From Populus alba (lineage: Eukaryota; Streptophyta; Magnoliopsida; Malpighiales; Salicaceae): a DNA stretch of 64,000 bases. Both the position numbers and the translations under genes were made by a program. The notes under the pieces were generated by a model. The model was not told the origin of the DNA. It did no database searches and saw only the letters and a program-made list of their open reading frames with translations. Positions 34,611-46,696 of the stretch are shown here, one piece after another; within the stretch, counting starts at the first letter, position 1; each line of letters begins with the position of its first letter. The stretch lies in the NCBI RefSeq assembly GCF_005239225.2, contig NC_133293.1:1240001-1304000 (forward strand), read 5' to 3'.

Positions 34611-36780
34611 AGGAATGAAAAATGAAATGTGAGGTGAATAATACAGAGATTTTTCTAGTGGCCTAATTCTTCATTGGTAGGCTGCCTAGGTTGAAAATTC
34701 TTAAAAAGTTGAAAATTTTTCAACAGCAATTTCGATCTTTGGCCATTTCAAGTTGGCCTTTCAAACTTGAATGGATTTTGTGTGGAATTTTCTCATATGA
34801 AATTTGCAAAACTCATTATCCAATGTCTCAAAGTTTAGATGATATGCATGCATCTTTACCTGATTTGAAATATAGGCCCCCCATTTAGTCTTCTCGTTGC
34901 TTGGTTGGTGAGATCTTGCTATCCGATTTGAGTCATCTTTGGCTTTCTAGTCCACTCGAGTTAGCTCATGTAAGTCTATTTCCATATTTGTTTGCACAAC
35001 TCAGCCTTTGTGGTGCCCATGATGACCCACTTGCTTGTTAAAGATTTTCTGATTCGTCAAATAATTTGAGAGGACCAATCATTACTCCTCGTTTCACTAC
35101 TAGAAACATTCGAAGGGTGTCACTTGCTGAAAGGATCAAACTGTATTTCATAAACCAAAATGCCCCCTTGTCTTGTTGTAGGAAATGTTCCATCTCCTTT
35201 TTCTAGAATTTTTCCTTCTAAGCACAATGTTGCCCCCTTGTATTGGTCATTGCCCCTAAGTGTGCTCTGTCAGCGACTTAGACAAATTATGGTTTTAAGA
35301 GGCCATTCTTTCATTTCTCTCCTTTTTCAGTTTGGTGAAGGAATATGGGTCTAGAATGAATCTTGAAATCTTGATTCTGCATTTTTGAAAACAAAAATTA
35401 TTTTTGATGTGAGTCTAAAACAATTTGCTTTTGAAATCTTACAACTCCTTGGTTATTTTCTTTCTTGGAAAAGAGATTATTTGCTCTTGTGTTTGGCAAT
35501 GATATCTTTGGTGAAAATAACATCATGAGATGACCTTTTTTCAAAGTGAAGGGCTCGAGAAAAAGCTTGAGGTTTTGTTTAGAAAATTTGTCTCTTTTTG
35601 AACACTCATTTTTATCAGCATGAATAATAATGAATAGCTTGTTTTTGATGTCATGAATCTTATGAAAAAAATATTCCTTTGCATTTTGAGAGCATTGTTT
35701 ATTGTTCTAGGTTGCTTGCTTACTTGATTAGAAAGGACTTCTACAGGTACGTAACGTAGGCTGTGGTTTTTGGCTATGAAAGAAATGGATTTTATAAGGC
35801 TCAAAGAGTGTTTCAGGGTTTCATAAGACTGAAGATCACGATCAATAGTTTGTACTTTTTGGCGTCATTCATATTTTCTTTTTGCCGCTCTTACTTTGAT
35901 TTGCCCCTCTTTTTTTCTTTTTCATTGCACTTTGTAGATCATACTCATTTTATCTTGGTTATCACTTTTTCTTGTGAATTTTAAGGGGCATGCCCCCTAA
36001 GCATTTGAGTTTCTTGGACCTCTTTTGCCTCTTGGCTTTCTCACGGCTTTATCATCTTTCTTGATCATTGAAATTTCACTTTGCCCCTAGTGTAGGGTGT
36101 GATCTTAATCGGATTTTTTAATGGAAAGAAAAAATTATTCAGGCTCAAAAGGGATTGCAAGGGACGTATTTATTTCAGAACGTGAAAGGAATAACAAAGA
36201 TGGTCTTTTCCTCATTTCAAGCGCAAGCAGCTATGATCAATAAAACTTTGACCTCATCTAGTGTGATGGTTTAGTCTTCTGCAAAGATTTAAATCATGAG
36301 TTATGAGGCAACAAGTTCACTACATACCATTATTCATACATTTAAAAAACATGTTTCAAGAGTCATGGGGTTAAGGTGTTTTATTCATTTCTTTTTCTTT
36401 TTCCTTTTTTTTTTTTTCCTTTTTTTTTGTTTATAATTTAGTCACCTCAATGATGGAGTTGCTTGATTCAATTTGTCATTCTACAAGTAGAAATGTTAAA
36501 AATATCATTTTTGAATGAACATCAAATTATTTTTAAAATCAAAATGCCAAGATCAATTTTTTTCAAAAACTCCAATAGGGAAGTGGATTTTGGTAAAAGA
36601 GATCAATTATGTCTATGAGATCATGCGAAGTTTTAAAGGGCATATTTTTGGATTTTTTTTTTTGCAGGCACCCCTTATGAAAAATTTGCAAAGAGAAATA
36701 ATTGCCCAATCTTATTTATTGATTTGATAAATAGACTTATACATCATGGGATAATATTCTCTTTACAGAATCAGAGTTCC
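34611..36780 (-). other. Noncoding 3' region of the Tat-like element
   Basis: About 2.2 kb lies between the minisatellites and the integrase end. It is T-rich on the plus strand, with repeated TGCCCCCTTG and TTGCCCCT phrases, and has no convincing frame on either strand. Long noncoding 3' regions are usual in Tat/Ogre elements. Confidence 0.6.
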
Positions 36781-39700
36781 ACAGGCCTAACTACGTCCTC
36801 CCCATCCATTTCTTGTTAGTCATCAATGCCACCTCCTGAAAATGCATTCTTCACTACGTAGGGTCCTTCATAATTGGAGCGCCCATTTACTGCGATCTTC
36901 TCCTTGTAGTGATAGAACTTTCCGTCAATACTAAATCTCCTTCTTTTAGTTCTCTTGGCCAAACTTTTCGGTCATACGCGCTTAGCCATCCCTTCTTTGA
37001 TACAAAACTGGTGGTGACAAATTTGCTGTGCTGCTAACTCTTCTCTCGCCTGATCATATTTAGTTGTTCGTATCGTAGCTTGACTCCATCAGATTTCCTC
37101 GAGTCAGATTCCATGAGGACCCTAATAAAGAAGGAATTTCTACTTCCAATGGTACCAGCTGCCTCCATTCCATATTACTAAAGAGTATGGGTGTAGCCGG
37201 TTGATGTCCCTCACTGCTATTCGATACGCATGGAAGAGCATAAGGAAGCCATTCATGCCAATCACTTGTAAGTAATCACCATTTTTTTGAACAAATCTTC
37301 TTTATATTTTTATTAGCAGCTTTCCTACAACGCCGTTCATCTTGGGTCTGTAAGGGGACGAGTTGGAATGCTTGATCTTCCACTTTGTGCATAGCTCCGC
37401 TATCCATCTTTCCATTAAAGTTTTGAGCATTATCAGTCACCACTCTCTCAGGTACAACCATAATCTGCAAATTAGATCTTTCTCGATGAACCGCTTGACA
37501 CACTTTCTGAGTCACATGGGCATATGAGCAAGCCTCCTACCCATTTAGTGAAGTAATCAATCGCTACAAAGGATAAAACAATGTCCGTTACTGGCTTTTG
37601 AATGATTAATAGGCCCAATCACATATATTCCCGCACTTTGTCGCTATAACACTTGACATTTGTGGCACCTTCGGACAACATGATTTATGCAAATCCTTCT
37701 CCATGGTCAACCAAAAATAACCTGCACCTTTAAATGCATCTGCCTAAGCCATCATATGTCTGTTTGCATGGGTAGCACAAAATTCCTTCGTGCACTTCTT
37801 GTAGGGCCTTGTTGGCTTCTAGATCACTCAAACATCTCAGTAAAGTCCCATCAAACGACCTTTTTATACAAAATCTCCCCATCTATGTAGTATTTCAAAA
37901 ATGGCCATTCTTCTCAAGGTCCTTTTATCTACCTTTCGAGGCTCCCGACGGGTACTCTTGATGCTGGATGAATCATTTTATATCCATGTACCATGGGTCT
38001 TTGTCTGTTTCTTCTTCTATTAAACAACAATGGCGAGGGGAAATTTCTGATTCTCGATGCTTACAGGCTGAATTTTGGCACCACAATCAATTATAGCCAT
38101 AGAAGCTAAGGTAGCTAACGCATCGGCAAACTGATTTTTATCTCTCCCCAAATGAGTAAATTCATTTCATCAAAGCTTTCAGCCAATTTGGAGAGGTATT
38201 CCTAGTATGGTCTCGAATTTTTCATGCCCTTGTCTGCCATCCACCTTTTACCTGACAGATTATTAGCATTGAGTGTCCATATACTTCTAATTTCCCTACA
38301 TTCATCTCTACGCAGCTTCCAATCCGTGGATGCAAAGCTTCATAACTCAGCTGTGTTGTTTGTACAACTAAAGTGCAGCTTTACTGAGATAGATATTTTC
38401 TTTCCTTTCGGGGGAAATTATTACAGGAGCACCGTGCCCCGTTGCCCGATACATTTACTGCAGCGGCCGTCAAAACACATTGACGCCACCAAACCACTCT
38501 TCTCCTCCTTTTTCCCTTGACTAGACATCTTCATCTGAAAGTCAAAGTTCAATGGCTCATAATCCTCAATAGACAATTATCGACTAAAAATGATCCGCAA
38601 TTGCGCTTCCCTTTACTGATTTTTCTGAGTCAAGTAGATGATGTACGATACTCATAGCTACAGTACCTTGCCATCCAGGAGGTGGCCATTCTAACTCGAC
38701 ATTGTATGGAACTTTTCAAAAGATATACTTCAGTGGGTCCAATTCTTGGAGATCAAACCAGTAGTGTAGTATAGCATATAATTGTCGCAACCTCGCGCTT
38801 CGCACTCACACAGCCAGACTATAACAATACAATCTTCTCAACCATAATGCTAACGGGATTCGTACTCGCTGTGAAGACTTCTAACGGGATCTGCAAATAG
38901 CTTAGATGGCTTGCTCCTTCTTCCTGACTCATTCTGTTTGCCCCAAAACACACAACCCATAGCTGATTCGGTCCAGTTAAAATAAACAGGATGAGTGGCT
39001 TTCGTATTACAAGCGGAACCAACAATGGTGGTTTTTGTAAAAGTACTGTTTTGATATTTATCAGCTTTTGAAAAAAATTTCAAAAAAACGAAATCTTCAT
39101 CCCATGTTCCAGGATTCTTCTTTCGGAGTAATCAAAATCAGTTCACATGTCACTTTCCAAGTTGTGAGATAAAAACGAAATATAGTTCAAGCGCCCCCAC
39201 TAAAAACCAATCGGAACTCCTGTTTTCACGGGCATGTTTTGTATGGTTTTTACTTTGTCAGGGTCCACTTCTATGCCTTTAATTACTCACAACAAATCCT
39301 AATAATTTGCTTGATTTCACCCCGAATGTACACTTTGCAGGGATTCAATTTCAATTGATAATTTTCTCAACCTCTCGAACAATTTCCTCAGAGCTGGGAA
39401 AACAACAATATGGATTTCTTCATCTTTGGAACTTCAACGATCATGTCGTCACACATAGTAACCTCAATTTCCTTGTGCATTTGTCATGAACAAAAAAAAA
39501 AAGAATGCTGAACCATTGCCCTTTGGTACGTTTGCTCCAGCATTCTCTTCAATCCGGAATGGCATTACTTTGTAACAGTAAGTTCCCCATGGGGTGATAA
39601 ATGTCGTCTTTCTCCTATCTGCTTCAAAACATTTTAATCTGATTATAGTCGGGAGAAAATCCATTGAAAGAGTAATTGGAACTCTTAGCAGCATTTTTCA

Positions 39701-40246
39701 TACCACCAACACGTCTATATGCGGTAGTGAAAAGTCATCTTTCAGGCTTGCCTATTCAAATCCTGGAAATCCACGCACACCCTGATTTTTATTGTCCTTC
39801 TTGGGAACCGCTAACAATGTTTAGACACCCATTCAGAATATTCTACTACCTCTAAGAAACCTGCAATCCCCACTGTCTTGTTATCTCTTCTTTGACCTTA
39901 AGCAATACATCAGGTCTTTGTCCTTCTTAGCTTCTGTTTGACTGGACGACAACCCATCAATCAAAAAGGTAACCTGTGCACTACCTATTTCAGTATCCAA
40001 ACCGGGTCATGTCAGCGTATGACTAGGCAAAAATATCCACATACTCCCGCAAAAGGGCGGCCAACTTACTCCTCATAGCTGTAGTGATCAACATCCCTAT
40101 TTTCAACTCCTTTTTGTCATTGCTCGGGTACTTAATTTATTAATTCTAACTTCTCTTTTGCAGGCTCCCATGTATGTTCGGATTGTTTTATAAGCTTCTT
40201 GAACTCCTCAATATCAAATCTTCACCACTCTTCCTCATGCATTGAA
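36780..40246 (-). pseudogene. Tat-type Gypsy pol: RT, RNase H and integrase, heavily frameshifted
   Basis: Minus-strand fragments, in order: RT N-terminus EEFKKLIKQSEHTWEPAK (40206-40150) and VCVDFQDLNR (about 39780); RT TTFITPWGTYCYKVMPF (about 39600) and the catalytic loop region MHKEIEV...DDMIV (about 39450); RNase H tail HLGRDKNQFADALATLASM (about 38150-38090); integrase PERVVTDNAQNFNGKM (about 37430), ANKNIKKI (about 37310) and DWHEWLPYAL (about 37240); and the C-terminal GPYVVKNAFSGG (about 36860). Frames change repeatedly and many stops interrupt. These motifs are characteristic of the Tat/Ogre branch of plant Gypsy elements. The element is long dead as a protein source. Confidence 0.88.
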
Positions 40247-40746
40247 NNNNNNNNNNNNNNNNNNNNNNNNNNNNNNNNNNNNNNNNNNNNNNNNNNNNNN
40301 NNNNNNNNNNNNNNNNNNNNNNNNNNNNNNNNNNNNNNNNNNNNNNNNNNNNNNNNNNNNNNNNNNNNNNNNNNNNNNNNNNNNNNNNNNNNNNNNNNNN
40401 NNNNNNNNNNNNNNNNNNNNNNNNNNNNNNNNNNNNNNNNNNNNNNNNNNNNNNNNNNNNNNNNNNNNNNNNNNNNNNNNNNNNNNNNNNNNNNNNNNNN
40501 NNNNNNNNNNNNNNNNNNNNNNNNNNNNNNNNNNNNNNNNNNNNNNNNNNNNNNNNNNNNNNNNNNNNNNNNNNNNNNNNNNNNNNNNNNNNNNNNNNNN
40601 NNNNNNNNNNNNNNNNNNNNNNNNNNNNNNNNNNNNNNNNNNNNNNNNNNNNNNNNNNNNNNNNNNNNNNNNNNNNNNNNNNNNNNNNNNNNNNNNNNNN
40701 NNNNNNNNNNNNNNNNNNNNNNNNNNNNNNNNNNNNNNNNNNNNNN
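40247..40746. other. Assembly gap, 500 N
   Basis: Exactly 500 N, which suggests a placeholder rather than a measured length. Open frames that span it are meaningless. Confidence 0.99.
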
Positions 40747-42319
40747 AAAAACACAAAATAATTAATTTGAAACAAAAAATAAAAAAAAATCAATTTTTTT
40801 TTTAAAACACAAAAATAAACATACTCTAAATACAGAACACTACAATTACATGTACCTCCAAAAATTTCTTCCATTTTAATTGTTGTAACCCATTTTTGGA
40901 TCCCCACAAAAAATAAAATAAATAGCCAAAGGAGGTTAGAAAAATAACAGGAGGCATGAAGCGCCCAGAAAATGGTCAGAAAAATTAGTCAAGGAGGTTA
41001 AAAATACAAAGATGGATTTTTAACAATATATTCTTGAATGATGAGAGCCCTGGTGGATAAGAAAATTTGATTTTTGAGAGAAAAGTCCAAATTTGGAGGT
41101 TTATGGACTTAATTGGATTTTTAATTGAATTTATAGAGGATTTGAGTGCAAGAAAAATTGATTTTTAAGTCAATTTGGGTTTTAATTAGAAGAAATTTGA
41201 GTTCTGGGGCCAAAATATATTTTTTTTAGGAATTTATTAGGTCAAATCAAGGGCTTAATTGCATAAATATTGAAGTTTTAATGGCCAATTAGGGGCTCAA
41301 TTGTGAAAATCCGAAACCAGGGACCAATTTGGAAAAGGCGCAAAGATAAAAGGGGCTGTATTGAATTGATTCAGGGGCCTAATTGAAAAAAATTAGAAAG
41401 TTTATTGATTAATTGAGGGTCAAATTGCATAAAATCAGAGACCAAGGACCAAAGTGAAAAACACGGCCAACAAGAGGGGGCGGAGACGGAAATTGAAAGG
41501 GATGCAATTGAAATGTACAAAATATAATTGAGGGCTGATTTGGAAGTTGACATGCTGGCGCCATTTAAATGAAACGGCGCGTTTTGTCCAAAACGACGTC
41601 GTTTCATGTAAAAAAAAAAAAAAAGGAAAAGCTCGGAACGGTGTCGTTTTGAGACACTGTTCCTCTTTCTTCTTCCCCTGGACGTGCAGCAGGGGAAGAG
41701 AGAAAGATTTTCGTTTTTTTCTTCTTTAAATTCTGCTGCCTCTCTCCTCCGCACGCTTCTGTCACGACCCGAAGCCCCACGCTCTCTCATGATGAAAATT
41801 CAGGGGAGCCGTGCCTTGCCAGCCGCGGCTACTGGCCAACCGACCGGCGTTGCCCTACCCCATGCACAGCCATAATGAGGCCCCGCTCCCTTTCCCCCTA
41901 TAAATGAAGACTGGATGCCAGCACGCGAGGGAGGGAGAAAGGAAAAGAAAAGGGGAGAACCCGAAGAGAGAGAGGGAAGAGAGAGAACGACCGAGAGAGA
42001 GGGAAGAGAAGGAACAAACCGAAAGCAAAAAAGAGAAAACACAGGAAAAGGAGGGAAAGAACCGAACCAAAAGGAACCACTAGCAAACCCGAACTGAAAA
42101 GGAGGAAACCACCAAAAACGAAAGAAGAGGAAGCCATACGGAGGAGAAAGGAAGAGCAGTAACCTCACCCTCTGCCGTTTGAAACAGCAGCACCGCCGCT
42201 TGGAGCCGCCGTCCGTGAGCCACGACACCGCCACCGGCCTCCACCGCAGCACCACCAGCGACCGCCTCCTCCACGCCAGGTAAAGTCTTCTCCCTGCTTT
42301 GTTTTTTCGTCGTGTTTTC

Positions 42320-42352
42320 CTCCTGCATGCAGAATTGTTCTGCATGCAGGAG
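42320..42352. other. Perfect 15-bp inverted repeat (hairpin) in the solo LTR
   Basis: CTCCTGCATGCAGAA and TTCTGCATGCAGGAG flank a TTG loop. The LTR at 23794 has a degenerate version near 25210-25245. A GGGCCGA-GA-TCGGCCC dyad follows near 42468 (and near 25350 in the other LTR). Confidence 0.9.
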
Positions 42353-42571
42353 AGGAGGGGAAAAATAATTCCCCTCCCGATGGGTTTCTTGCGCTGGGCC
42401 AGTCCGTTTCTGGCCCAGCCATGCATTCTGGGCCAGTCTGGCCCAGACAAAAATAATAGTTTGAATGGGCCGAGATCGGCCCAAATCCATGCTGGGCTGA
42501 GCCTGACCCATTTATTTGGGTCGGCCCAGCCCACATAAATATATTATCTTATATATTATAATGTTTTATAT

Positions 42572-42575
<4 letters not shown>

Positions 42576-42608
<33 letters not shown>
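42576..42608. repeat. (GT)n microsatellite
   Basis: About 16 GT units followed by TATATATA inside the solo LTR. The LTR at 23794 has TA repeats at the matching place (about 25427). Confidence 0.95.
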
Positions 42609-42613
<5 letters not shown>

Positions 42614-43102
42614 AATTAAAAATATATATTTCAAAAAAATATTTGAAAAAATATTGTTGATTTTCCTGCATATTTTTTGTCAAAATGGTTTAATATTGGT
42701 TTGTATTTTTATACCGTAAAGATACAAATCCAGTATTAAAATACCCAATTTTCGTCAAAACATCAAAAAATATATATATATAAAAAAAGGTTTTTGTTTT
42801 AATGCATACGGCCTAGTCTCTCCAATATATATATATATAAATATTATAACATCATATTTTCACACAACAAAGAAAATTTCAAAAATAATATATGTATTAG
42901 CATGCATTTTGGCTTTAATAACCAGTTTATTCAAGCCATGAGAACTAGGCCAATATTTTCAAAAATTCTAAAAAATTCTTTTTGTCTTCTTGTAGTATTT
43001 GGGATTACGAATTTATACATAAAACGTATTCCAAATATTAAAAATAAAGTTTTTGTATAGACGTTAGAACGGTTAGGATTATACCCGATAAGATAAAGAC
43101 CT

Positions 43103-43598
43103 CCTTACCGAGGAGGATTTTTCTTGAACCATGGACCGACCAACAACTAGAAACACAATAACACCTTAGTTTTTATCAGACAATCAAACAATGCAGCTTA
43201 CCTTAGGTAAGGCGTATTTGGGGTGCTAATACCTTTCCTTTACGCAACCAGTCCCCGTACTCGATCTCTGAGACCAGTTAGGGTTCCTAGTGACCAAAAT
43301 ACTAGGTGGCGACTCCCATTCCATTTTTTATCGATCAAAGACAAGAATTTCCTTACCGAGGAGGATTTTTCTTGAACCATGGACCGACCAACAACTAGAA
43401 ACACAATAACACCTTAGTTTTTATCAGACAATCAAACAATGCAGCTTACCTTAGGTAAGGCGTATTTGGGGTGCTAATACCTTTCCTTTACGCAACCAGT
43501 CCCCGTACTCGATCTCTGAGACCAGTTAGGGTTCCTAGTGACCAAAATACTAGGTGGCGACTCCCATTCCATTTTTCACCGATCAAAGACAAGAATTT
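43103..43598. repeat. 248-bp tandem duplication inside the solo LTR
   Basis: CCTTACCGAGGAGGATTTTT begins at 43103 and again at 43351. The two 248-bp units are almost identical, differing by TTTATCG versus TTCACCG near their ends. The LTR at 23794 has this region once (about 25950-26220), so the duplication is recent and private to this insertion. Confidence 0.93.
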
Positions 43599-44129
43599 CT
43601 TGTCTCCCCACATTTGCCACATAGTGATAGATTTACATTTTGTAGATTTAAAATGGAAACAAACAAATTATATTTTTCGCCGCGACGCCGCACACGTGCG
43701 ACATTAATCATAACAATATTAAATTAAAAACCATGTTACTGTTAACAAAGGTGCAAGTTTTACCTTGAATCGGGTCGATACTTTAATAATTATGGTGGAG
43801 AATGAAGGAGAGGAAGAGATTAGCCACCCGTTAATTTGTATTAACAAAATAGTTTTGCCTCATTTTTGGCGGGTGCCTCTCACCTCACGTTTCCCAAGGC
43901 AACAGGATTTTGAACATCCCTATTTTTGCCTTCCCTCCCTCGCTCCTCCTCGTCTAAAGGGGTGTCTCACATTTTTTAGGGCCTAAGAGGTCCTGGAACC
44001 TCTGTTTTCATGGTAGATAGCAGCAGTGAAATATAGGTATATGTGTATATATATATAGGCGTACCCTGGATCTATAATATTCAGTGTCTTAGTTTTGTGC
44101 TCAGGACATTAATAACTTCATTGAAGAAG

Positions 44130-45950
44130 ATGGCATCGAGTAATGATGGTTCCAACGCCGGGAAGAAGAAGTTTGCTATTATTGGCGTGTCATCTATAAT
44201 CCTGGTGGCCATGGTGGTTGCTTGTGGCTGTTGGAATCGGTGGCAGCCAAGGAGATTCGAAGCCAGAAAGCTCTCCTAAGGGGCAGATATCGACGACATC
44301 TAAATCTATCAAAGCTATTTGCCAACCCACAGATTACAGAGAAACTTGTGAAGAAAGCCTCTCAAAAGCTGCGGGAAACACAACCGATCCTTCGAAGCTT
44401 GTCCAGGCTGGTTTCAAGGTTACCATTGAAGCTCTCCAAAATGCCATCAATAGATCCACCACATTGAAAGAATTGGCCAAGGATCCGATGGCTAGCCAGG
44501 CTCTTGATAATTGCCGTGAATTGATGGACGATGCTATCGCTGAACTCGAGCATTCTTTTGATCTTATAGAGTCATTCCAGGCTAGCCAGTTCGACGAGTA
44601 TGTAAATAACCTTAAAGTCTGGCTCAGCGCTACCATCACGTATCAACGGACTTGCTTGGACGGGTTTGAGAACACAACAGGTTCAGCTGGTGAGAAAATG
44701 AAAGAGCTTTTGATGGCTTCTAGTCAGCTCACCAGCAATGGCTTAGCCATGGTTGATGGCGTCACCTCCATCCTCAAGGATTTGAACATTCCGGGACTGA
44801 CGAGCCGCAGACTCCTAGAAGCTGATGATGAATTCCCTTCGTGGATCAATGGTGGAAAAAGGATGCTACTCCTCAGAGAGACTCCTGCAACAATCAAGGC
44901 CGATGCGATTGTGGCTCAGGATGGAAGCGGTCAGTACAAAACAATTGCCGAGGCCATCGAGAACATCCCCAAGAAAAAAAACGAAACCTTTGTGCTATAC
45001 ATCAAGGAAGGAGTTTACAAGGAGCATGTGAGCCTCTCAAGGAGCGATACCCATGTTCTGATGATTGGTGATGGCCCTACAAAGACCAAGATCACCGGAA
45101 ATCTCAACTTTGCTAATGGAGTCCAAACATTCAAGACCGCAACAGTTTGTAAGTATTGCTATCCTTGCCTCGAGAGCCGCCATAGAAAGGAGCTTTAATG
45201 TCTGGAAGTTTATTATCTAATTAATAATGCCTTGTCATTTGTAACCATACAGCAATATCTGGAGATCACTTCATGGCCAAGGACATTGGATTTGAGAACT
45301 CTGCCGGAGCAATAGGACACCAAGCCGTGGCACTCCGAGTCCAAGCTGACATGTCTGTCTTCTACAATTGCCAGATAGATGGCTACCAAGACACCCTCTA
45401 TGCCCACACCAAGCGTCAATTCTACCGTGACTGCACCATCACAGGCACAATTGACTTCATCTTTGGCGATGCTATTGCTCTCTTCCAAAACTGCAAACTG
45501 GTCGTCAGGAAGCCACTGGAAAACCAACAGTGCATCGTCACAGCTCAAGGAAGGAACGAGACGCGTGAGCCCACCGGCTTCGTCATCCAAAACTGCACGA
45601 TCACAGCAGACCCTCAATACTTTCCCGTCAGGTTGCAGAACAAGGCCTATCTTGGGCGGCCATGGAGGGAGCTGTCCAGGACTATTGTCATGCAATCTCA
45701 CATCGATGACTTGATTGCTCCTGAAGGCTGGTTGCCATGGATGGGTAATTTTGGCCTGAACACACTATTCTACTCCGAGTACGGCAACAAGGGAGAAGGT
45801 GCGGTGGAGACCAACAGAGTAAAATGGGCTGGCATCAAAAAGCTTACACCAGAGGCAGCTGATGGCTACACTGCTGCAAAATTCCTTCAGGGTGATGAAT
45901 GGATCCCGCAAACCGGCGTGCCTTACACTGCTGGCATGATCAGTGCGTAG
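44130..45950 (+). CDS. Pectin methylesterase, type I (PMEI pro-region plus PME), two exons, one frameshift
   Basis: Exon 1 is 44130-45148, donor GTAAGT; exon 2 is 45253-45950 after TACAG. With one surplus base near 44222-44226 discounted, the coding length is 572 codons (571 aa), so only a net +1 disturbs the frame. The surplus base is in the signal-anchor after AIIGVSSIILVAMVVA. Following parts: PMEI-like domain with Cys 64, 73, 128 and 175; processing sites RRLL (226-229) and KRML (243-246) cut by subtilases in type-I PMEs; PME domain from about 255 with GVYKEH (294-299), Gln363 in GHQAVAL, Gln385-Asp386 in YQDTL, Asp407 in DFIFG and Arg475 in LGRPW. The mature enzyme de-esterifies cell-wall homogalacturonan. 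All catalytic residues are present, so a base error in the sequence or a very recent null allele are both possible. TATA-like TATATATATA is near 44045. Confidence 0.9.
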
Positions 45951-46696
45951 AATGAGAAAATCAACAGATTCTCTCTATGATTTGGTCCTTCAAATATCTG
46001 CATTCAACTCTACAGTATATGTATACGTTGTCTTTACTTCTTGTTTATTCTGAAAAATAATGAAAAACGTCAGAATCAATTTGCTTCTCAAGTTTGTAAT
46101 TGACATGGGGCAGCCATAATATGATCAGAGGAAATTTTTACTTCAGCAAACTCCATCCCGTCTTATATGTATACCATTGGTTTATACTTTATAGGTGCCT
46201 GGCTCCGCCCCATACTTAGTCGATGTCGAAAGAAGTTGATGCAATTTCAATAATATTATGTAGGAAATTTGCTTCACATTCATGAGAATTTTCCTAATAA
46301 TAAACACAGTAGGTTTCTTGCCTTGTAAAATAATGTGCAATATTATACTGCTTTATTTTATTTTATTTTATTTTAATTTTGTGCTTTGTTTTTACTTTAA
46401 TCCAATTTTCTCATTGTTCGTCTTATTTGTAAAGTTTTAGTAAATAATATATTTGTACGGTATTTGAAAATGCGTTTAAATTAAAAAATATATATTTTCA
46501 TTTGATGTTTCTTATATTTTTAAATAATTTTAATTAATACATAGATATAAAAAACAATAGAAAAAAAAACATGTAAAAGAACATCAATTTTTTTCACCTT
46601 TTCTAAAGCGTTTATATCATTATTAACATCAAATATTTTATCATAATTTATAAAATTTTAAAACACCTTAATTGCCATACTTTTGTCTTTGTTTAA
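45951..46696. other. 3' flank of the PME gene
   Basis: The first 150 bp look like 3' UTR, with AATAATGAAAAA near 46056 as a possible poly(A) signal region. A TTTTA pentanucleotide run is at about 46350-46375. No other feature. Confidence 0.5.

Larger units (their letters stand above)
31293..40246 (-). mobile_element. Tat/Ogre-like Gypsy element on the minus strand, cut by the assembly gap
   Basis: Reading on the minus strand from the gap leftward: decayed RT, RNase H, integrase, a 3.2-kb noncoding 3' region with two minisatellite arrays, a purine tract, and the 3' LTR (31293-33569). The 5' LTR and gag would lie to the right of position 40246, but only 134 bp of unique-looking sequence separates the gap from the next LTR, which is in the other orientation. 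The 5' half is therefore in the gap, lost, or not represented. Confidence 0.85.
40881..43703 (+). mobile_element. Solo LTR of a Tat-like Gypsy element (2.8 kb)
   Basis: It starts TGTTGTAACCCATTTTTGGA and ends GCACACGTGCGACA. Five bases on each side are identical, TTAAT (40876-40880 and 43704-43708), so this is a complete insertion reduced to one LTR by recombination between its two ends. Parts: U3 to about 41890; TATA box CCCTATAAATGAAG at 41897; purine-rich leader; a possible donor CCAGGTAAAGTC near 42277; hairpin 42320-42352; GGCCCAGCC-rich block; (GT)n microsatellite 42576-42608; a 248-bp internal tandem duplication. Oriented like the PME gene, whose ATG is 426 bp beyond its end. Confidence 0.92.

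Noticed and set aside
40188..40907. Open frames spanning the N gap
   Set aside because: They consist almost entirely of undetermined residues.
41800..42534. Long minus-strand open frame (244 codons) with shorter overlapping ones
   Set aside because: It is antisense to the leader of the solo LTR. Its length comes from purine/pyrimidine bias; the translation is low-complexity and has no domain. The related LTR at 24684-25182 gives similar chance frames.
43471..43986. Possible small genes just upstream of PME
   Set aside because: Frames run across the LTR end and the unique flank with no motif, and neither start context nor splice sites support them.
45213..45701. Minus-strand frame of 162 codons
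   Set aside because: It is the antisense shadow of PME exon 2, whose sense-strand motifs are unmistakable.
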